NCBI RefSeq assembly: GCF_017573545.1
Contig: NZ_JAGEOK010000007.1
Location: 62,001 to 126,000 of the forward strand
Direction of reading: 5' to 3'
Length of the DNA: 64,000 nucleotides
Source of the DNA: Actinomadura nitritigenes
GTDB taxonomy: Bacteria; Actinomycetota; Actinomycetes; Streptosporangiales; Streptosporangiaceae
Of this stretch, positions 1 through 8,160 are shown piece after piece (positions within the stretch are counted from its first letter, which is position 1; each line of letters opens with the position of its first letter). The position numbers and the translations under genes were made by a program. The notes under the pieces are model-generated. The model made no database searches. It was not told the origin of the DNA and saw nothing but the letters and a program-made list of their open reading frames with translations.

Positions 1-1103
1 GCGTAGCCGTCGAGCATGCCGGTGCGGATCCACAGCCCGCCGCCCTCGGCGTCGTTGTGCTTGATCGCGTTCTCGACGAGGTTGGACACCAGGTGCTCCA
101 GCAGCACCGGGTCGCCGAGCGCCGTCCCGGACGTCAGCTCCCGGTGCACGGCCACGTCGTTGTCGTGCTCGCGGCGCGCGGAGTGCTCCAGCACCGTCGC
201 GGCGACCTCGGCGAGGTCGACGGGGGTGCGGGTGGTCAGCTCGCGCTCGCTGCGGGCGAGCAGCAGCAGGCCCTCGATGAGCCGCTCGTGCCGGGCGTTG
301 GTGGCCAGCAGGGTCTTGCCGACGGTGCGCAGGTCGGCGGACGCCTCCGGGTCGCCGAGCGCCACCTCCAGCAGCGTCCGGTTGATCGCCAGCGGCGTGC
401 GCAGCTCGTGCGAGGCGTTCGCGACGAACCGGCGCTGGGAGTCGAAGGCCTGGCCGAGCCGCTCCAGCATCGCGTCGAAGGTGTCGGCCAGCTCCTTGAT
501 CTCGTCGTCGGGGCCCTCCAGCGCGATCCGCTCGTGCAGGGTGCTCTCCGACAGCCGGCGGGCCGTCGTGGTGACCCGCTGCAGCGGGCTGAGCGCCCGG
601 TCGGCGACGAACCAGCCGAGCACGAGGGTGATCACCCCGACCCCGGCGAGCGCCATCAGCGACCGGCCGACCAGCTGCCTCATCGTCTGCTCGACGAACT
701 GGTGCTGCAGCTCGGCCGCCTCGGCGTCGGTGATCCCGAGGCCGATGACCTTGACGTTGCCGAGGATGTTGGCCATCAGCACCGACATCACGAACAGCAG
801 CAGCGCCCCGGCCATGAAGAACAGCAGCCCGTACAGCAGGGTCAGCCGCAGCCGGACGCTCATCCGGCCGGGCAGCTTCTTCAGCTCGCCGAACGACGCG
901 CCGCCCTCGCCGCGCCACACGTTCCTGCCGCCCGGCTCGGGGCCCGGGACCTGCTGCGGCCCGGGCCGCCGCCACCGGCCGGGGCGCGCGGACCGGTCGT
1001 CCGTCCCCGGCTGCGCCGGCTGCTGCCGGTCCTGCGGCCCGGCCGGCTCGTCGGGCTCGTTCGGGCCGTTCGGCTCGTTCTGCGGTGCGGATTCGGAAGT
1101 CAA
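1..1103 (-). CDS. Two-component sensor histidine kinase (C-terminus off the left edge)
   Basis: Membrane sensor kinase that would phosphorylate the response regulator encoded just upstream. Reading leftward there is a Pro-rich cytoplasmic N-terminus, a first membrane helix (LTLLYGLLFFMAGALLL), a short extracytoplasmic part and a second helix (LMALAGVGVITLVLGWFVA). These lead into a HAMP segment, a HisKA H-box (VANASHELRTPL, His near residue 231) and the start of the ATPase domain with an N-box (LVENAIKHND). The frame runs off the window before the G-boxes, so it is partial. I take the TTG at 1103-1101 as start because it overlaps the regulator stop (TTGA), the usual coupled arrangement. The stimulus is not evident: the extracytoplasmic loop is only about 30 residues. 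Confidence 0.9.
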   Translation of the reverse strand, partial: MTSESAPQNEPNGPNEPDEPAGPQDRQQPAQPGTDDRSARPGRWRRPGPQQVPGPEPGGRNVWRGEGGASFGELKKLPGRMSVRLRLTLLYGLLFFMAGALLLFVMSVLMANILGNVKVIGLGITDAEAAELQHQFVEQTMRQLVGRSLMALAGVGVITLVLGWFVADRALSPLQRVTTTARRLSESTLHERIALEGPDDEIKELADTFDAMLERLGQAFDSQRRFVANASHELRTPLAINRTLLEVALGDPEASADLRTVGKTLLATNARHERLIEGLLLLARSERELTTRTPVDLAEVAATVLEHSARREHDNDVAVHRELTSGTALGDPVLLEHLVSNLVENAIKHNDAEGGGLWIRTGMLDGY

Positions 1104-1753
1104 AGGCGGTATCCCACTCCGGGCACGGTCTCGATGACCGGGGGGTCGCCGAGCTTCTTGCGCAGCGTCATCATCGTCACGCGGACGACGTTGGTGAACG
1201 GGTCGATGTGCTCGTCCCAGGCCTTCTCCAGGAGCTGCTCGGAGCTGACGACGGCGCCGTCCGCGCTGAGCAGCACCTCCAGCACCGCGAACTCCTTGCG
1301 GGTCAGCTCCACCGGGCGCCCGTCCCGGGTCACCTCGCGGCGGGCCGGGTCGAGCGCGACCCCGGCGCGCTCCAGCACGGGCGGCAGCGGCGCCGCCGCG
1401 CGGCGGCCGAGCGCCCGCACCCGGGCGATCAGCTCGGCGAAGGCGAACGGCTTGGCCAGGTAGTCGTCGGCGCCGATGGACAGGCCCTCGACCCGGTCGT
1501 CCAGCTCCCCGGCGGCGGTCAGCATGATGATCCGCGCCGGGTAGCGCTGCGCCACCAGCTGCTTGCACACGTCGTCGCCGTGCACCCGCGGCAGGTCGCG
1601 GTCGAGGACGATCACGTCGTACTCGTTCACCCCGGCGCGGTCGAGCGCGCCGGCGCCGTCGTAGGCCACGTCCACGGCCAGCGCCTCGCGGCGCAGCCCG
1701 GTCGCGATCGCGTCGGCGAGCACCCGCTCGTCCTCGACGACTAGAACACGCAC
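1100..1753 (-). CDS. OmpR-family response regulator
   Basis: DNA-binding response regulator, about 217 residues. The receiver domain starts VRVLVVEDE, with the acidic pair near residues 7-8, the phosphoacceptor Asp in VIVLDRDLP and the conserved Lys in YLAKPFAF. A C-terminal winged helix follows (ELTRKEFAVLEVL ... TNVVRVTMMTLRKKLG) and ends GVGYRL. The frame is open further upstream, but the GTG at 1753 is the right start: it begins the receiver fold exactly and has a GGAAGGGG ribosome site. It overlaps the downstream kinase by 4 bases. Direct CGTAA repeats about 11 bp apart lie 60-75 bp upstream and could be self-binding sites (inference). Confidence 0.93.
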   Translation of the reverse strand: MRVLVVEDERVLADAIATGLRREALAVDVAYDGAGALDRAGVNEYDVIVLDRDLPRVHGDDVCKQLVAQRYPARIIMLTAAGELDDRVEGLSIGADDYLAKPFAFAELIARVRALGRRAAAPLPPVLERAGVALDPARREVTRDGRPVELTRKEFAVLEVLLSADGAVVSSEQLLEKAWDEHIDPFTNVVRVTMMTLRKKLGDPPVIETVPGVGYRL

Positions 1754-1960
1754 TCTGCGTCCCCTTCCGGTCGGGGCGCGGTCGCCCCGTGGTCCAGATA
1801 TGCCACGGAAGTCGTAAGACGCCCGTAAACAGCTGTTCAAGACGGCGTTCGCCGCGCCGCGTTAACTGGCGGCGTAAGGATCCGCGAAAATTGCACCGGC
1901 GAACAGGTTTACCTTCAGCCTACGGCTGGGTAGGCATGGGCACGATCCGGGAGGAGGCCC

Positions 1961-2137
1961 ATGGGCGAGTTGTCACGCACGATTCAGCAGCGACTCGACG
2001 ACGCGTACGCGTCGCTGCGCAGCGCCCACGCGGAAGGCGACACCTACCTGGCGGACATCCGCCAGGAGGAGATCAACGAACTGCGCCGGATCGCAGCGAA
2101 CAACGACATCGGCGTCGAACCACCCCGCTGCGACTGA
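1961..2137 (+). CDS. Small conserved-looking protein of 58 residues
   Basis: A 58-codon reading frame starts ATGGGCGAG and ends CGCTGCGACTGA. It is preceded by a strong GGGAGGAG ribosome site 4-5 bases before the ATG. The product (starts MGELSRTIQQRLDD, ends IGVEPPRCD) is charged, soluble and probably helical, with one C-terminal Cys. A perfect terminator hairpin follows 17 bases after the stop. Ribosome site, codon bias and terminator together make this a convincing gene. I do not recognise a family. It stands alone, divergent from the two-component operon. Confidence 0.7.
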   Translation: MGELSRTIQQRLDDAYASLRSAHAEGDTYLADIRQEEINELRRIAANNDIGVEPPRCD

Positions 2138-2153
2138 GACGCCCCACCGCAGG

Positions 2154-2181
2154 GAGCCCGGGACGCCCATGTCCCGGGCTC
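2154..2181. terminator. Hairpin terminator between convergent genes
   Basis: Perfect 11-bp inverted repeat (GAGCCCGGGAC / GTCCCGGGCTC) with a 6-base loop, followed by TTCT on the plus strand. It lies between the 58-residue gene and the convergent inositol phosphatase gene, so it may serve both. Confidence 0.75.
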
Positions 2182-2204
2182 TTCTCGTCTCCCCCGGCCC
2201 CCGG

Positions 2205-3014
2205 CTAGTCCCTGAGGGGGTCGAGAGGCGCCAGCAGGTCGTGCAGGGCCTCGAACGTGCCCGGTCCGGCCGCCATGGTCAGCTCGGGCCCCGCCGGGGC
2301 GCCGTGGAGGCCCTCGACGCGCCCGCCCGCCTCCTGCACGATCAGCGCGCCGGCGCCGATGTCCCACGCCTGGACGCCGCGCTCGTAGTAGGCGTCGAGG
2401 CGCCCGGCCGCCAGCGAGCACAGGTCCACGCAGCAGGAGCCGCCGCGCCGGATGTCCCGGACGGCCGGCAGCACCCCGGTGAGCACCCGCGCCTGCGCGG
2501 CGCGCCGCGCGGCGTCGTAGCCGAACCCGGTCGCGACCAGGGCCTGGCCCAGCGGCACCCGCTCGGTCACCCGTAGCTCCCGGGCGCCGGACGCGGTGCG
2601 CAGCAGCGCCCCGCCGCCGCGGAACGCCGTGTACGACTCGCCGCGCCGCGGCATCTCGACCGCGCCCGCGACCGCGGCGCCGTCCACCTCGGCGGCGATG
2701 CTGACCGCCCAGTCCGGCAGGTCGTAGAGGTAGTTGACGGTCCCGTCGATCGGGTCGACCACCCAGCGGACGCCGCTGCCGCCGCCGCGCTCGCCGCCCT
2801 CCTCGCCGAGGAAGGCGTCGTCCGGGCGGGCGGCGCGGATCCGCTCGATGATCAGCGCCTCGGCGGCGCGGTCCATCTGGGTGACGACGTCGGTCGGGGA
2901 CGACTTGGTCTGCACCACGTCCGGACCGCCGGCCGGGCGCTTGTCGACCAGCATCCGGCCCACCTCTCGGGCGGTCGCGGCGGCCAGTTCGAGCAGTTCC
3001 TCCGGCAGGCTCAC
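2205..3014 (-). CDS. Inositol monophosphatase family protein
   Basis: Mg-dependent phosphomonoesterase of the IMPase/SuhB fold, 269 residues. Both signatures are present: the metal-binding FLGEEGG near residues 69-74 and WVVDPIDGTVNY near 84-95, then the C-terminal QAWDIGAGALIVQEAGG, where Asp completes the metal site. In actinobacteria such enzymes make free myo-inositol or dephosphorylate histidinol phosphate, fructose bisphosphate or related substrates. The sequence alone does not say which. The ATG overlaps the upstream ferrochelatase stop by 4 bases, so the two are cotranscribed and translationally coupled, although no shared pathway is obvious. Confidence 0.9.
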   Translation of the reverse strand: MSLPEELLELAAATAREVGRMLVDKRPAGGPDVVQTKSSPTDVVTQMDRAAEALIIERIRAARPDDAFLGEEGGERGGGSGVRWVVDPIDGTVNYLYDLPDWAVSIAAEVDGAAVAGAVEMPRRGESYTAFRGGGALLRTASGARELRVTERVPLGQALVATGFGYDAARRAAQARVLTGVLPAVRDIRRGGSCCVDLCSLAAGRLDAYYERGVQAWDIGAGALIVQEAGGRVEGLHGAPAGPELTMAAGPGTFEALHDLLAPLDPLRD

Positions 3015-3919
3015 TGGTTCTCCTCCATCAGCAGTCGCGGCAGGGCGGCGAAGCGCGGGTCGCTGCCGGGCGTCGCGGCCCGGACGAACGCGACGCCCAG
3101 CTCGGCGGCGCGTCCGGCCGCCTCCACGTCGAGGTCGTACTTGACCTCCATGTGGTCGGAGACGAACCCGATCGGCACGGCCGCCACCGCGCGGACGCCC
3201 TCACCGGCGAGCTTCTCCAGGTGGTCGGTGATCTGCGGCTCCAGCCACGGCTGGGACGGGGGGCCGCTGCGGCTCTGGTAGACGAGCTCCCAGGGGGTCC
3301 CGGGGGCGGCGCGGCCGGCGACGGTCCGGGCGGCCTCCTCCAGTTCGGCGACGTACAGCTCGCGGTTCGGCTGCGACAGCGGGACGCTGTGCGCGGTGAA
3401 CAGCAGCCGCGCGCCGTCCGGGAGCCGGCCGAGCGCGTCCCGGGCGGCGTCGACGAACGGGTCGAGGAAGCCGGGACGGTCGCAGTAGACGGGCAGCTTG
3501 TCGATCTCGGGGGTGCCGGGGACCTCTTCGCGTGCGCGCGCGATGTCCTGCAGGTACTGGTCGTTGGTGGAGTAGCCGCTGTAGGCCGACGTGACGAACG
3601 CCGCCGCGCGCCGGACACCGTCGTCGCGCATCTGCCGGACGGTGTCGGCGAGGTACGGGGTCCAGTTCCGGTTGCCCCAGTACACGGGCAGGTCGACACC
3701 GTGGGCGGCGAAGTCCGCCTCGATGGCGGCCTTCAGCTCCCGGCACAGCCGGTTGATCGGGCTGACCCCGCCGAACAGGTGGTAGTGCTCCCCCACCTTC
3801 TCGAGCCGCTCGCGCGGGATGCCGCGGCCGCGGGTGACGTTCTCCAGGAACGGGATCACGTCCTCGGGCCCCTCCGGCCCGCCGAAGGACAGCAGAAGCA
3901 ACGCGTCGTGGGACGTCAT
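3011..3919 (-). CDS. hemH: Ferrochelatase (coproporphyrin-type)
   Basis: Inserts ferrous iron into a porphyrin in heme synthesis. In Actinobacteria the substrate is normally coproporphyrin III and the enzyme is also called CpfC. Family marks include LLLLSFGGPEGPEDV at the N-terminus, GLSPI-like FGGVSPINR, YWGNRNWTPYL, the metal-site His in LLFTAHSVPLS and the acidic SDHMEVKYDLD late in the protein. I chose MTSHDALLLLSFGG as the start; a Met four codons earlier (3931) is possible. Only two cysteines are visible (LCREL, VYCDR), so the [2Fe-2S] cluster found in some actinobacterial enzymes looks unlikely. It is followed by the phosphatase gene with a 4-base overlap. Confidence 0.95.
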   Translation of the reverse strand: MTSHDALLLLSFGGPEGPEDVIPFLENVTRGRGIPRERLEKVGEHYHLFGGVSPINRLCRELKAAIEADFAAHGVDLPVYWGNRNWTPYLADTVRQMRDDGVRRAAAFVTSAYSGYSTNDQYLQDIARAREEVPGTPEIDKLPVYCDRPGFLDPFVDAARDALGRLPDGARLLFTAHSVPLSQPNRELYVAELEEAARTVAGRAAPGTPWELVYQSRSGPPSQPWLEPQITDHLEKLAGEGVRAVAAVPIGFVSDHMEVKYDLDVEAAGRAAELGVAFVRAATPGSDPRFAALPRLLMEENQ

Positions 3920-4018
3920 GCCCCCATCCAACCAGCCCGCTCCCGGTGCCCCGTCTCGGGAGAAGCACCGGGCGCCCGGACCGGCGGGCCGCCGCAGGGG
4001 CTCCTCCGGGCGCCCCGG

Positions 4019-5311
4019 TCAGCTGTAGCGGGCCGCGTACGCCCTCGCGAGGTTCAGGACCTTCTGGACGTACCAGTCGGCGTGGTTGTAGTGCCAGATC
4101 GCCCGGTAGAGCTGCTGGCCGCCGCGGCCCGCCCCGTTGGCGCACAGGTACTTGGCCGCGCCCGGGATCGCGTCGTAGGGGTTCATGATGTCGGCCTTGC
4201 CGTCCCCGTCGCCGTCCACCCCGTAGCTCTTCCACGTGGCCGGCATGAACTGCATCGGGCCGAGCGCGCCCGCGCTGGAGCGGCCGGCGTTGCGGCCGTG
4301 GTCGCTCTCGACCTGCCCGATCGCGGCGAGCACCGTCCAGGACAGGCCGGGGCAGCTCGTGGCGGCCTGCTTGTACAGGTCCAGGTAGCTGGTCGCCTTC
4401 CCGCCCGTGCCGGACGACTGGTACTTGGCGTCGTGCAGGTTCACCACGTTCGCGCCGCCGCCGAGGATCTTGCGGACCGCCGCGACGACCTTCGCCGGGC
4501 TGACCCCGGGCGCGTTGACGAGCACCGCGACGTTCGGGACGAGGCCCATCTGCGTCCCCGACCTCTTGCTCACCAGCATGTTGATCCCGGGCAGGCCGAG
4601 GTCGCCGGAGCCGCCCATGGTCAGCTTCGGGACCGTCCGGCCGACCACCGGGTACTCGTAGCCCTCGGTCAGCTGGAGCTGCTTGGCGGCGTCCGGCGAC
4701 ACGACGAACCGGTCGGCCGCGAGCGCCGCCCACAGGTCGGTCCTCTTCGCGGTGCCGGGCGGCGTCCAGGAGCGGAACGAGGACGGGTCGACCGCGAACG
4801 CGTTCACCTGCCGGCCCTGGAGCTGGACGGCCCCGCCGGCGACCGCCACGACGTCGCGGACCCGCTTCAGCTTCGCGATCTTGGCGATCTTGGCGGCGGA
4901 GATGGACCCGGCCTCGGCGGCGAGCACGTCCGGCGGGACGACCCGGCGCAGCGGCGCGACCTGCCCCTCGTCGACGACCTTCACCGGGTCGCCCTGGCCC
5001 GCGCTCGGCGGGGCGTCGCCGCGCGGCCCCCCGGACGGGGCGGCGTGCCCGGAGCGGTCCGTGGTCAGCGCCGCGTAGACACCGGCGGACGTGCTGGCGA
5101 CGGCGAGCGCGGCGATGGTCGCGATGAGCAGCGGCAGGACGCGCCGCGGCCCCCCGCCCGCCGCGCCCGCCGGGGCGCCGGGCGACGACCGTCCCTTGCG
5201 CTGCTTCTTCTGCGGCCTCTGCCGGGGCGGGCGCGCGGCGGGCGGCGGAGCGTCCGGCGCCCCGTCCTCGCTCGCGCGCGGTGCTGATGGAGGAGCCACA
5301 ACATTTCCCAA
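4019..5311 (-). CDS. Membrane-anchored lytic transglycosylase
   Basis: Predicted peptidoglycan lytic transglycosylase of about 430 residues. A basic, Pro-rich cytoplasmic N-terminus precedes one membrane helix near residues 58-80 (VLPLLIATIAALAVAS). Then come a linker and a 200-residue region of unknown fold (contains GGAVQLQGRQVNAFAVDP). The C-terminal SLT-type catalytic domain has the probable catalytic Glu in IGQVESDHGR, then GALGPMQFMPATWKSYG and a Ca-loop-like DGDGDGKADI. It ends AIWHYNHADWYVQKVL. This order fits a cell-wall enzyme facing outward. The TTG at 5311 is the first start; a GTG at 5299 is an alternative. It is divergent from the MFS gene. Confidence 0.85.
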   Translation of the reverse strand: MGNVVAPPSAPRASEDGAPDAPPPAARPPRQRPQKKQRKGRSSPGAPAGAAGGGPRRVLPLLIATIAALAVASTSAGVYAALTTDRSGHAAPSGGPRGDAPPSAGQGDPVKVVDEGQVAPLRRVVPPDVLAAEAGSISAAKIAKIAKLKRVRDVVAVAGGAVQLQGRQVNAFAVDPSSFRSWTPPGTAKRTDLWAALAADRFVVSPDAAKQLQLTEGYEYPVVGRTVPKLTMGGSGDLGLPGINMLVSKRSGTQMGLVPNVAVLVNAPGVSPAKVVAAVRKILGGGANVVNLHDAKYQSSGTGGKATSYLDLYKQAATSCPGLSWTVLAAIGQVESDHGRNAGRSSAGALGPMQFMPATWKSYGVDGDGDGKADIMNPYDAIPGAAKYLCANGAGRGGQQLYRAIWHYNHADWYVQKVLNLARAYAARYS

Positions 5312-5436
5312 CGAGTGTCGCTACGGGTGAGTTACACGTCTTGGCACTTCTTTCCCACAGGTAACGTGATCATGGGGCTGAAGTCGATCGATGGGGCCGG
5401 GGGCGCCCCTCCTCCCGGTGGGGAGGGGAGTCGCGG

Positions 5437-6648
5437 ATGTCCGGTCCGTACCGGGAGCTGCTGTCGGTTCCCGGCGCCCGGCCGTTCGTCGCCGCCGGGT
5501 TCGTCGGCCGCATGTCGATGTCCATGGTGGGGATCGGCATCGTCCTTCTCGTGTCCGCGGTTACCGGATCGTACGGTATCGCCGGATCCGTGACCGCGAC
5601 CCTCTCGGTCGCCTACGCCGTCGGTGCCCCGCTCAGCGCCCGCTACGCCGACCGGTACGGGCAGCGCCGCGTCCTGGTCCCGCTGGTGGCGGCCAACACC
5701 GCGAGCTTCGCCGTGCTGATCGTGTTCGCGCTGGCCGGGCTGCCGGTGTGGACGCTCTTCCCCGCCGCCGCGGCCGCGGGCCTGACGCAGGTGTCGCTGG
5801 GCGCGTGGGTGCGGGCCCGCTGGTCGCACGTGCTGCGCGACTCCCCCACCCGGCTGCACACCGCGTTCTCGTTCGAGTCGGTGGTGGACGAGTGCATCTT
5901 CGTCACCGGGCCGCTGGTCGTCACGGCGCTGGCCACCGGCGTGCACCCGGCGGCGGGCCTCGGCGCGGCGGCCGCCTGCACGCTGGCGGGCTGCCTGGCG
6001 CTGGCCGCGCAGCCCGGCACCGAGCCGCCGCCGCGCCCGCGCGCCCCCGGGACGCGCGGCGGGGTGTTCCGCAATCCCGGCGTCGTCGTGATCACGCCGG
6101 TGTTCCTGGCGCTCGGCATGGTGTTCGGCGCGATCGACGTCAGCGGCGTCGCGTTCGCCCAGGACCAGGGGCACAAGGCGCTCGCCGGCGTGCTGCTCGG
6201 CTGCTACGCGCTCGGCAGCGGCACCGCGGCGCTCTGGTACGGGGCGCGGCGCTGGCGGCGCCCGCTCGCCCGCCGCTTCCTCGCCGGACTCGGCCTGCTG
6301 ACGGCCGGGCTGGTCCCGCCGGTCCTGGTCGGGAGCCTGTGGCCGATGATGGCCGTGGTGTTCTTCTCCGGGCTGGCGATCTCACCGACGATCATCCCCG
6401 GCTACGGGCTGGTCGAGCGGCTCGTCCCGCCGCGCCGGCTGACCGAGGGCCTGGCGCTGGTCTCCACGTCGGTCGGGGTGGGGGTGGCGGCCGGGTCGTC
6501 GCTGTCCGGACGGGTCGTGGACGCGCACGGCGCGCACGCGGCGTTCCTCGTCCCGCTGGGGTCGGCGGTGGTGGCCGCGCTGATCGGCCTGGCGGGCTCC
6601 CGCGCGCTCAGTAAACGTGAACTTTCCTCACGATCGATTGCCGAGTAG
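5437..6648 (+). CDS. MFS transporter (12 membrane helices)
   Basis: Major facilitator of 403 residues with two six-helix halves. The family loop between helices 2 and 3 reads SARYADRYGQRRVL, and helix-rich stretches follow to the C-terminus. The ATG has a GGGGAGGGGAG ribosome site. The ligand is not predictable. The stop lies only 9 bases before the flavoenzyme gene, so the two are probably one transcript, perhaps pairing uptake or export with oxidation of a sugar lactone (inference). Confidence 0.88.
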   Translation: MSGPYRELLSVPGARPFVAAGFVGRMSMSMVGIGIVLLVSAVTGSYGIAGSVTATLSVAYAVGAPLSARYADRYGQRRVLVPLVAANTASFAVLIVFALAGLPVWTLFPAAAAAGLTQVSLGAWVRARWSHVLRDSPTRLHTAFSFESVVDECIFVTGPLVVTALATGVHPAAGLGAAAACTLAGCLALAAQPGTEPPPRPRAPGTRGGVFRNPGVVVITPVFLALGMVFGAIDVSGVAFAQDQGHKALAGVLLGCYALGSGTAALWYGARRWRRPLARRFLAGLGLLTAGLVPPVLVGSLWPMMAVVFFSGLAISPTIIPGYGLVERLVPPRRLTEGLALVSTSVGVGVAAGSSLSGRVVDAHGAHAAFLVPLGSAVVAALIGLAGSRALSKRELSSRSIAE

Positions 6649-6657
6649 AGTCGGCGC

Positions 6658-7968
6658 ATGTCACCCGTGACCCACCAGAAGTGGCAGAACTGGGCGGGAA
6701 ACCAGCAGGCCACCCCGCATCGCGTCGCGACCCCCGGCACCACCGCCGAGGTCGCCGCGGCCGTCCGGTCCGCCGCGTCAGACGGCCTCACCGTCCGGAT
6801 GACCGGCACCGGCCACTCCTTCACCGGCGCCGCCGTCGCCGAGGGCGTGCTGCTGCGCCCGCAGGCGCTCACCGCGGTCCGCTCCGTCGACACCGCGACC
6901 GGCCTGGTCACCGTCGAGGCCGGGCTGCCGCTGCACGCGTTCAACCGCCTGCTCGCCGAGCACGGTCTGGCCCTGGCCAACATGGGCGACATCCAGGAGC
7001 AGACCGTCGCGGGCGCCCTGCAGACCGCCACGCACGGCACCGGGCGCGACGCCGCCGGCCTCGCCTCCCAGGTCGCCGCGCTCGAACTCGTCCTCGCCGA
7101 CGGCTCCACCGTCACCTGCTCGCCGGACGAGCGCCCCGACCTGTTCGACGCCGCCCGCGCCGGGCTCGGCGCCCTCGGCGTCGTCACCGCCATCACCTGG
7201 AAGACCGTCCCGGCCTTCCTCCTGCGCGCGCAGGAGGAGCCGATGAAGTGGGACGAGGTCCTCGCCCGCGTCGACGAGTTCGACGACGCCAACGAGCACT
7301 TCGAGTTCTACTGGTTCCCGCACACCGAGGGCTGCCTGACCAAGCGCAACAACCGCGTCGAGGGCCCGGCCGAACCGCTGCCGAGGTTCAAGTACTGGAT
7401 GGACGACGAGTTCCTGTCCAACAAGGTCTTCGGCGCCGTCAACCGGCTGACGCACCTCGCCCCCGCCACCACGCCGTTCGTCAACGGCGTCTCCGCCAAG
7501 GCGCTCGGCGCCCGCACCTACAGCGACGCCTCGTACAAGGTGTTCACCAGCCCCCGCACGGTCCGCTTCAAGGAGCAGGAGTACGCCATCCCGCGCGAGG
7601 AGCTCGTCCCCGCGCTGCGGGAACTGCGCTCCTTGTTCGCCCGCAAGGACTGGCGCATCAGCTTCCCGATCGAGGTGCGGCTGCTCCCCCAGGAGGACGC
7701 CTGGCTGTCGATGGCCCACGGCCGCCGCAGCGCGTTCATCGCCGTCCACGTCTACTACAAGGACCGGCACCAGGAGTACTTCCGCGGCGTCGAGGACCTC
7801 CTCACCGCCCTCGACGGCCGCCCGCACTGGGGCAAGCTCCACACCCGCGACGCCACCTACCTGGAGAAGGTCTACCCCCGGTTCGCCGACTTCCAGAAGC
7901 TGCGCGACGAGCTCGACCCCGACCGCCGCTTCGCCAACCCCTACACCCGCCAGGTCTTCGGGGACTGA
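6658..7968 (+). CDS. FAD-linked sugar-lactone oxidase (D-arabinono-1,4-lactone oxidase family)
   Basis: Flavoprotein of 436 residues with an N-terminal PCMH-type FAD domain and a C-terminal ALO domain. The N-terminal half shows VRMTGTGHSFTGAAV, where the His is often the flavin attachment site in this family, NMGDIQEQTVAGALQTATHG and GLGALGVVTAITWKTVP. The ALO half has the family pattern FEFYWFPHTEGCLTKRNN, FPIEVRLLP, and the C-terminal HWGKLHT ... LDPDRRFANPY. Relatives oxidise L-gulono-, L-galactono- or D-arabinono-lactone or alditols. Which substrate applies here is open. It is cotranscribed with the upstream MFS gene. Confidence 0.9.
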   Translation: MSPVTHQKWQNWAGNQQATPHRVATPGTTAEVAAAVRSAASDGLTVRMTGTGHSFTGAAVAEGVLLRPQALTAVRSVDTATGLVTVEAGLPLHAFNRLLAEHGLALANMGDIQEQTVAGALQTATHGTGRDAAGLASQVAALELVLADGSTVTCSPDERPDLFDAARAGLGALGVVTAITWKTVPAFLLRAQEEPMKWDEVLARVDEFDDANEHFEFYWFPHTEGCLTKRNNRVEGPAEPLPRFKYWMDDEFLSNKVFGAVNRLTHLAPATTPFVNGVSAKALGARTYSDASYKVFTSPRTVRFKEQEYAIPREELVPALRELRSLFARKDWRISFPIEVRLLPQEDAWLSMAHGRRSAFIAVHVYYKDRHQEYFRGVEDLLTALDGRPHWGKLHTRDATYLEKVYPRFADFQKLRDELDPDRRFANPYTRQVFGD

Positions 7969-7975
7969 GTTCATT

Positions 7976-8026
7976 GCAGTGCCCTCGGCGTCAGGCGCTG
8001 GGGCGCCTTCCTTCGGCGGGCACTGC
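7976..8026. terminator. Terminator-like compound hairpin
   Basis: GCAGTGCCC (7976-7984) pairs perfectly with GGGCACTGC (8018-8026), enclosing a smaller GGCGC/GCGCC stem. It begins 7 bases after the oxidase stop. There is no U-tract, as is common in actinomycetes. The remaining 130 bases to the next convergent gene are TCGCT-rich spacer with no gene seen. Confidence 0.55.
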
Positions 8027-8160
8027 GTGCGATCGCTGCATCGCTCCGACTCGCCCTGGGGGCTCGCTGCGCGATCGGATTCTCGCTCCGCCCGAATCCG
8101 GCTTCGCTCGCGATCGCGACGGTCCGGGTCGTCGACGGCTCAGGTCAAGGGGACCGGCGG

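Noticed and set aside
5312..5436. A c-di-AMP (ydaO) riboswitch before the lytic transglycosylase
   Set aside because: Such switches often precede cell-wall hydrolase genes in actinomycetes, but the conserved blocks and pairings are not visible, and the 125-base gap is too short for the usual fold plus promoters.
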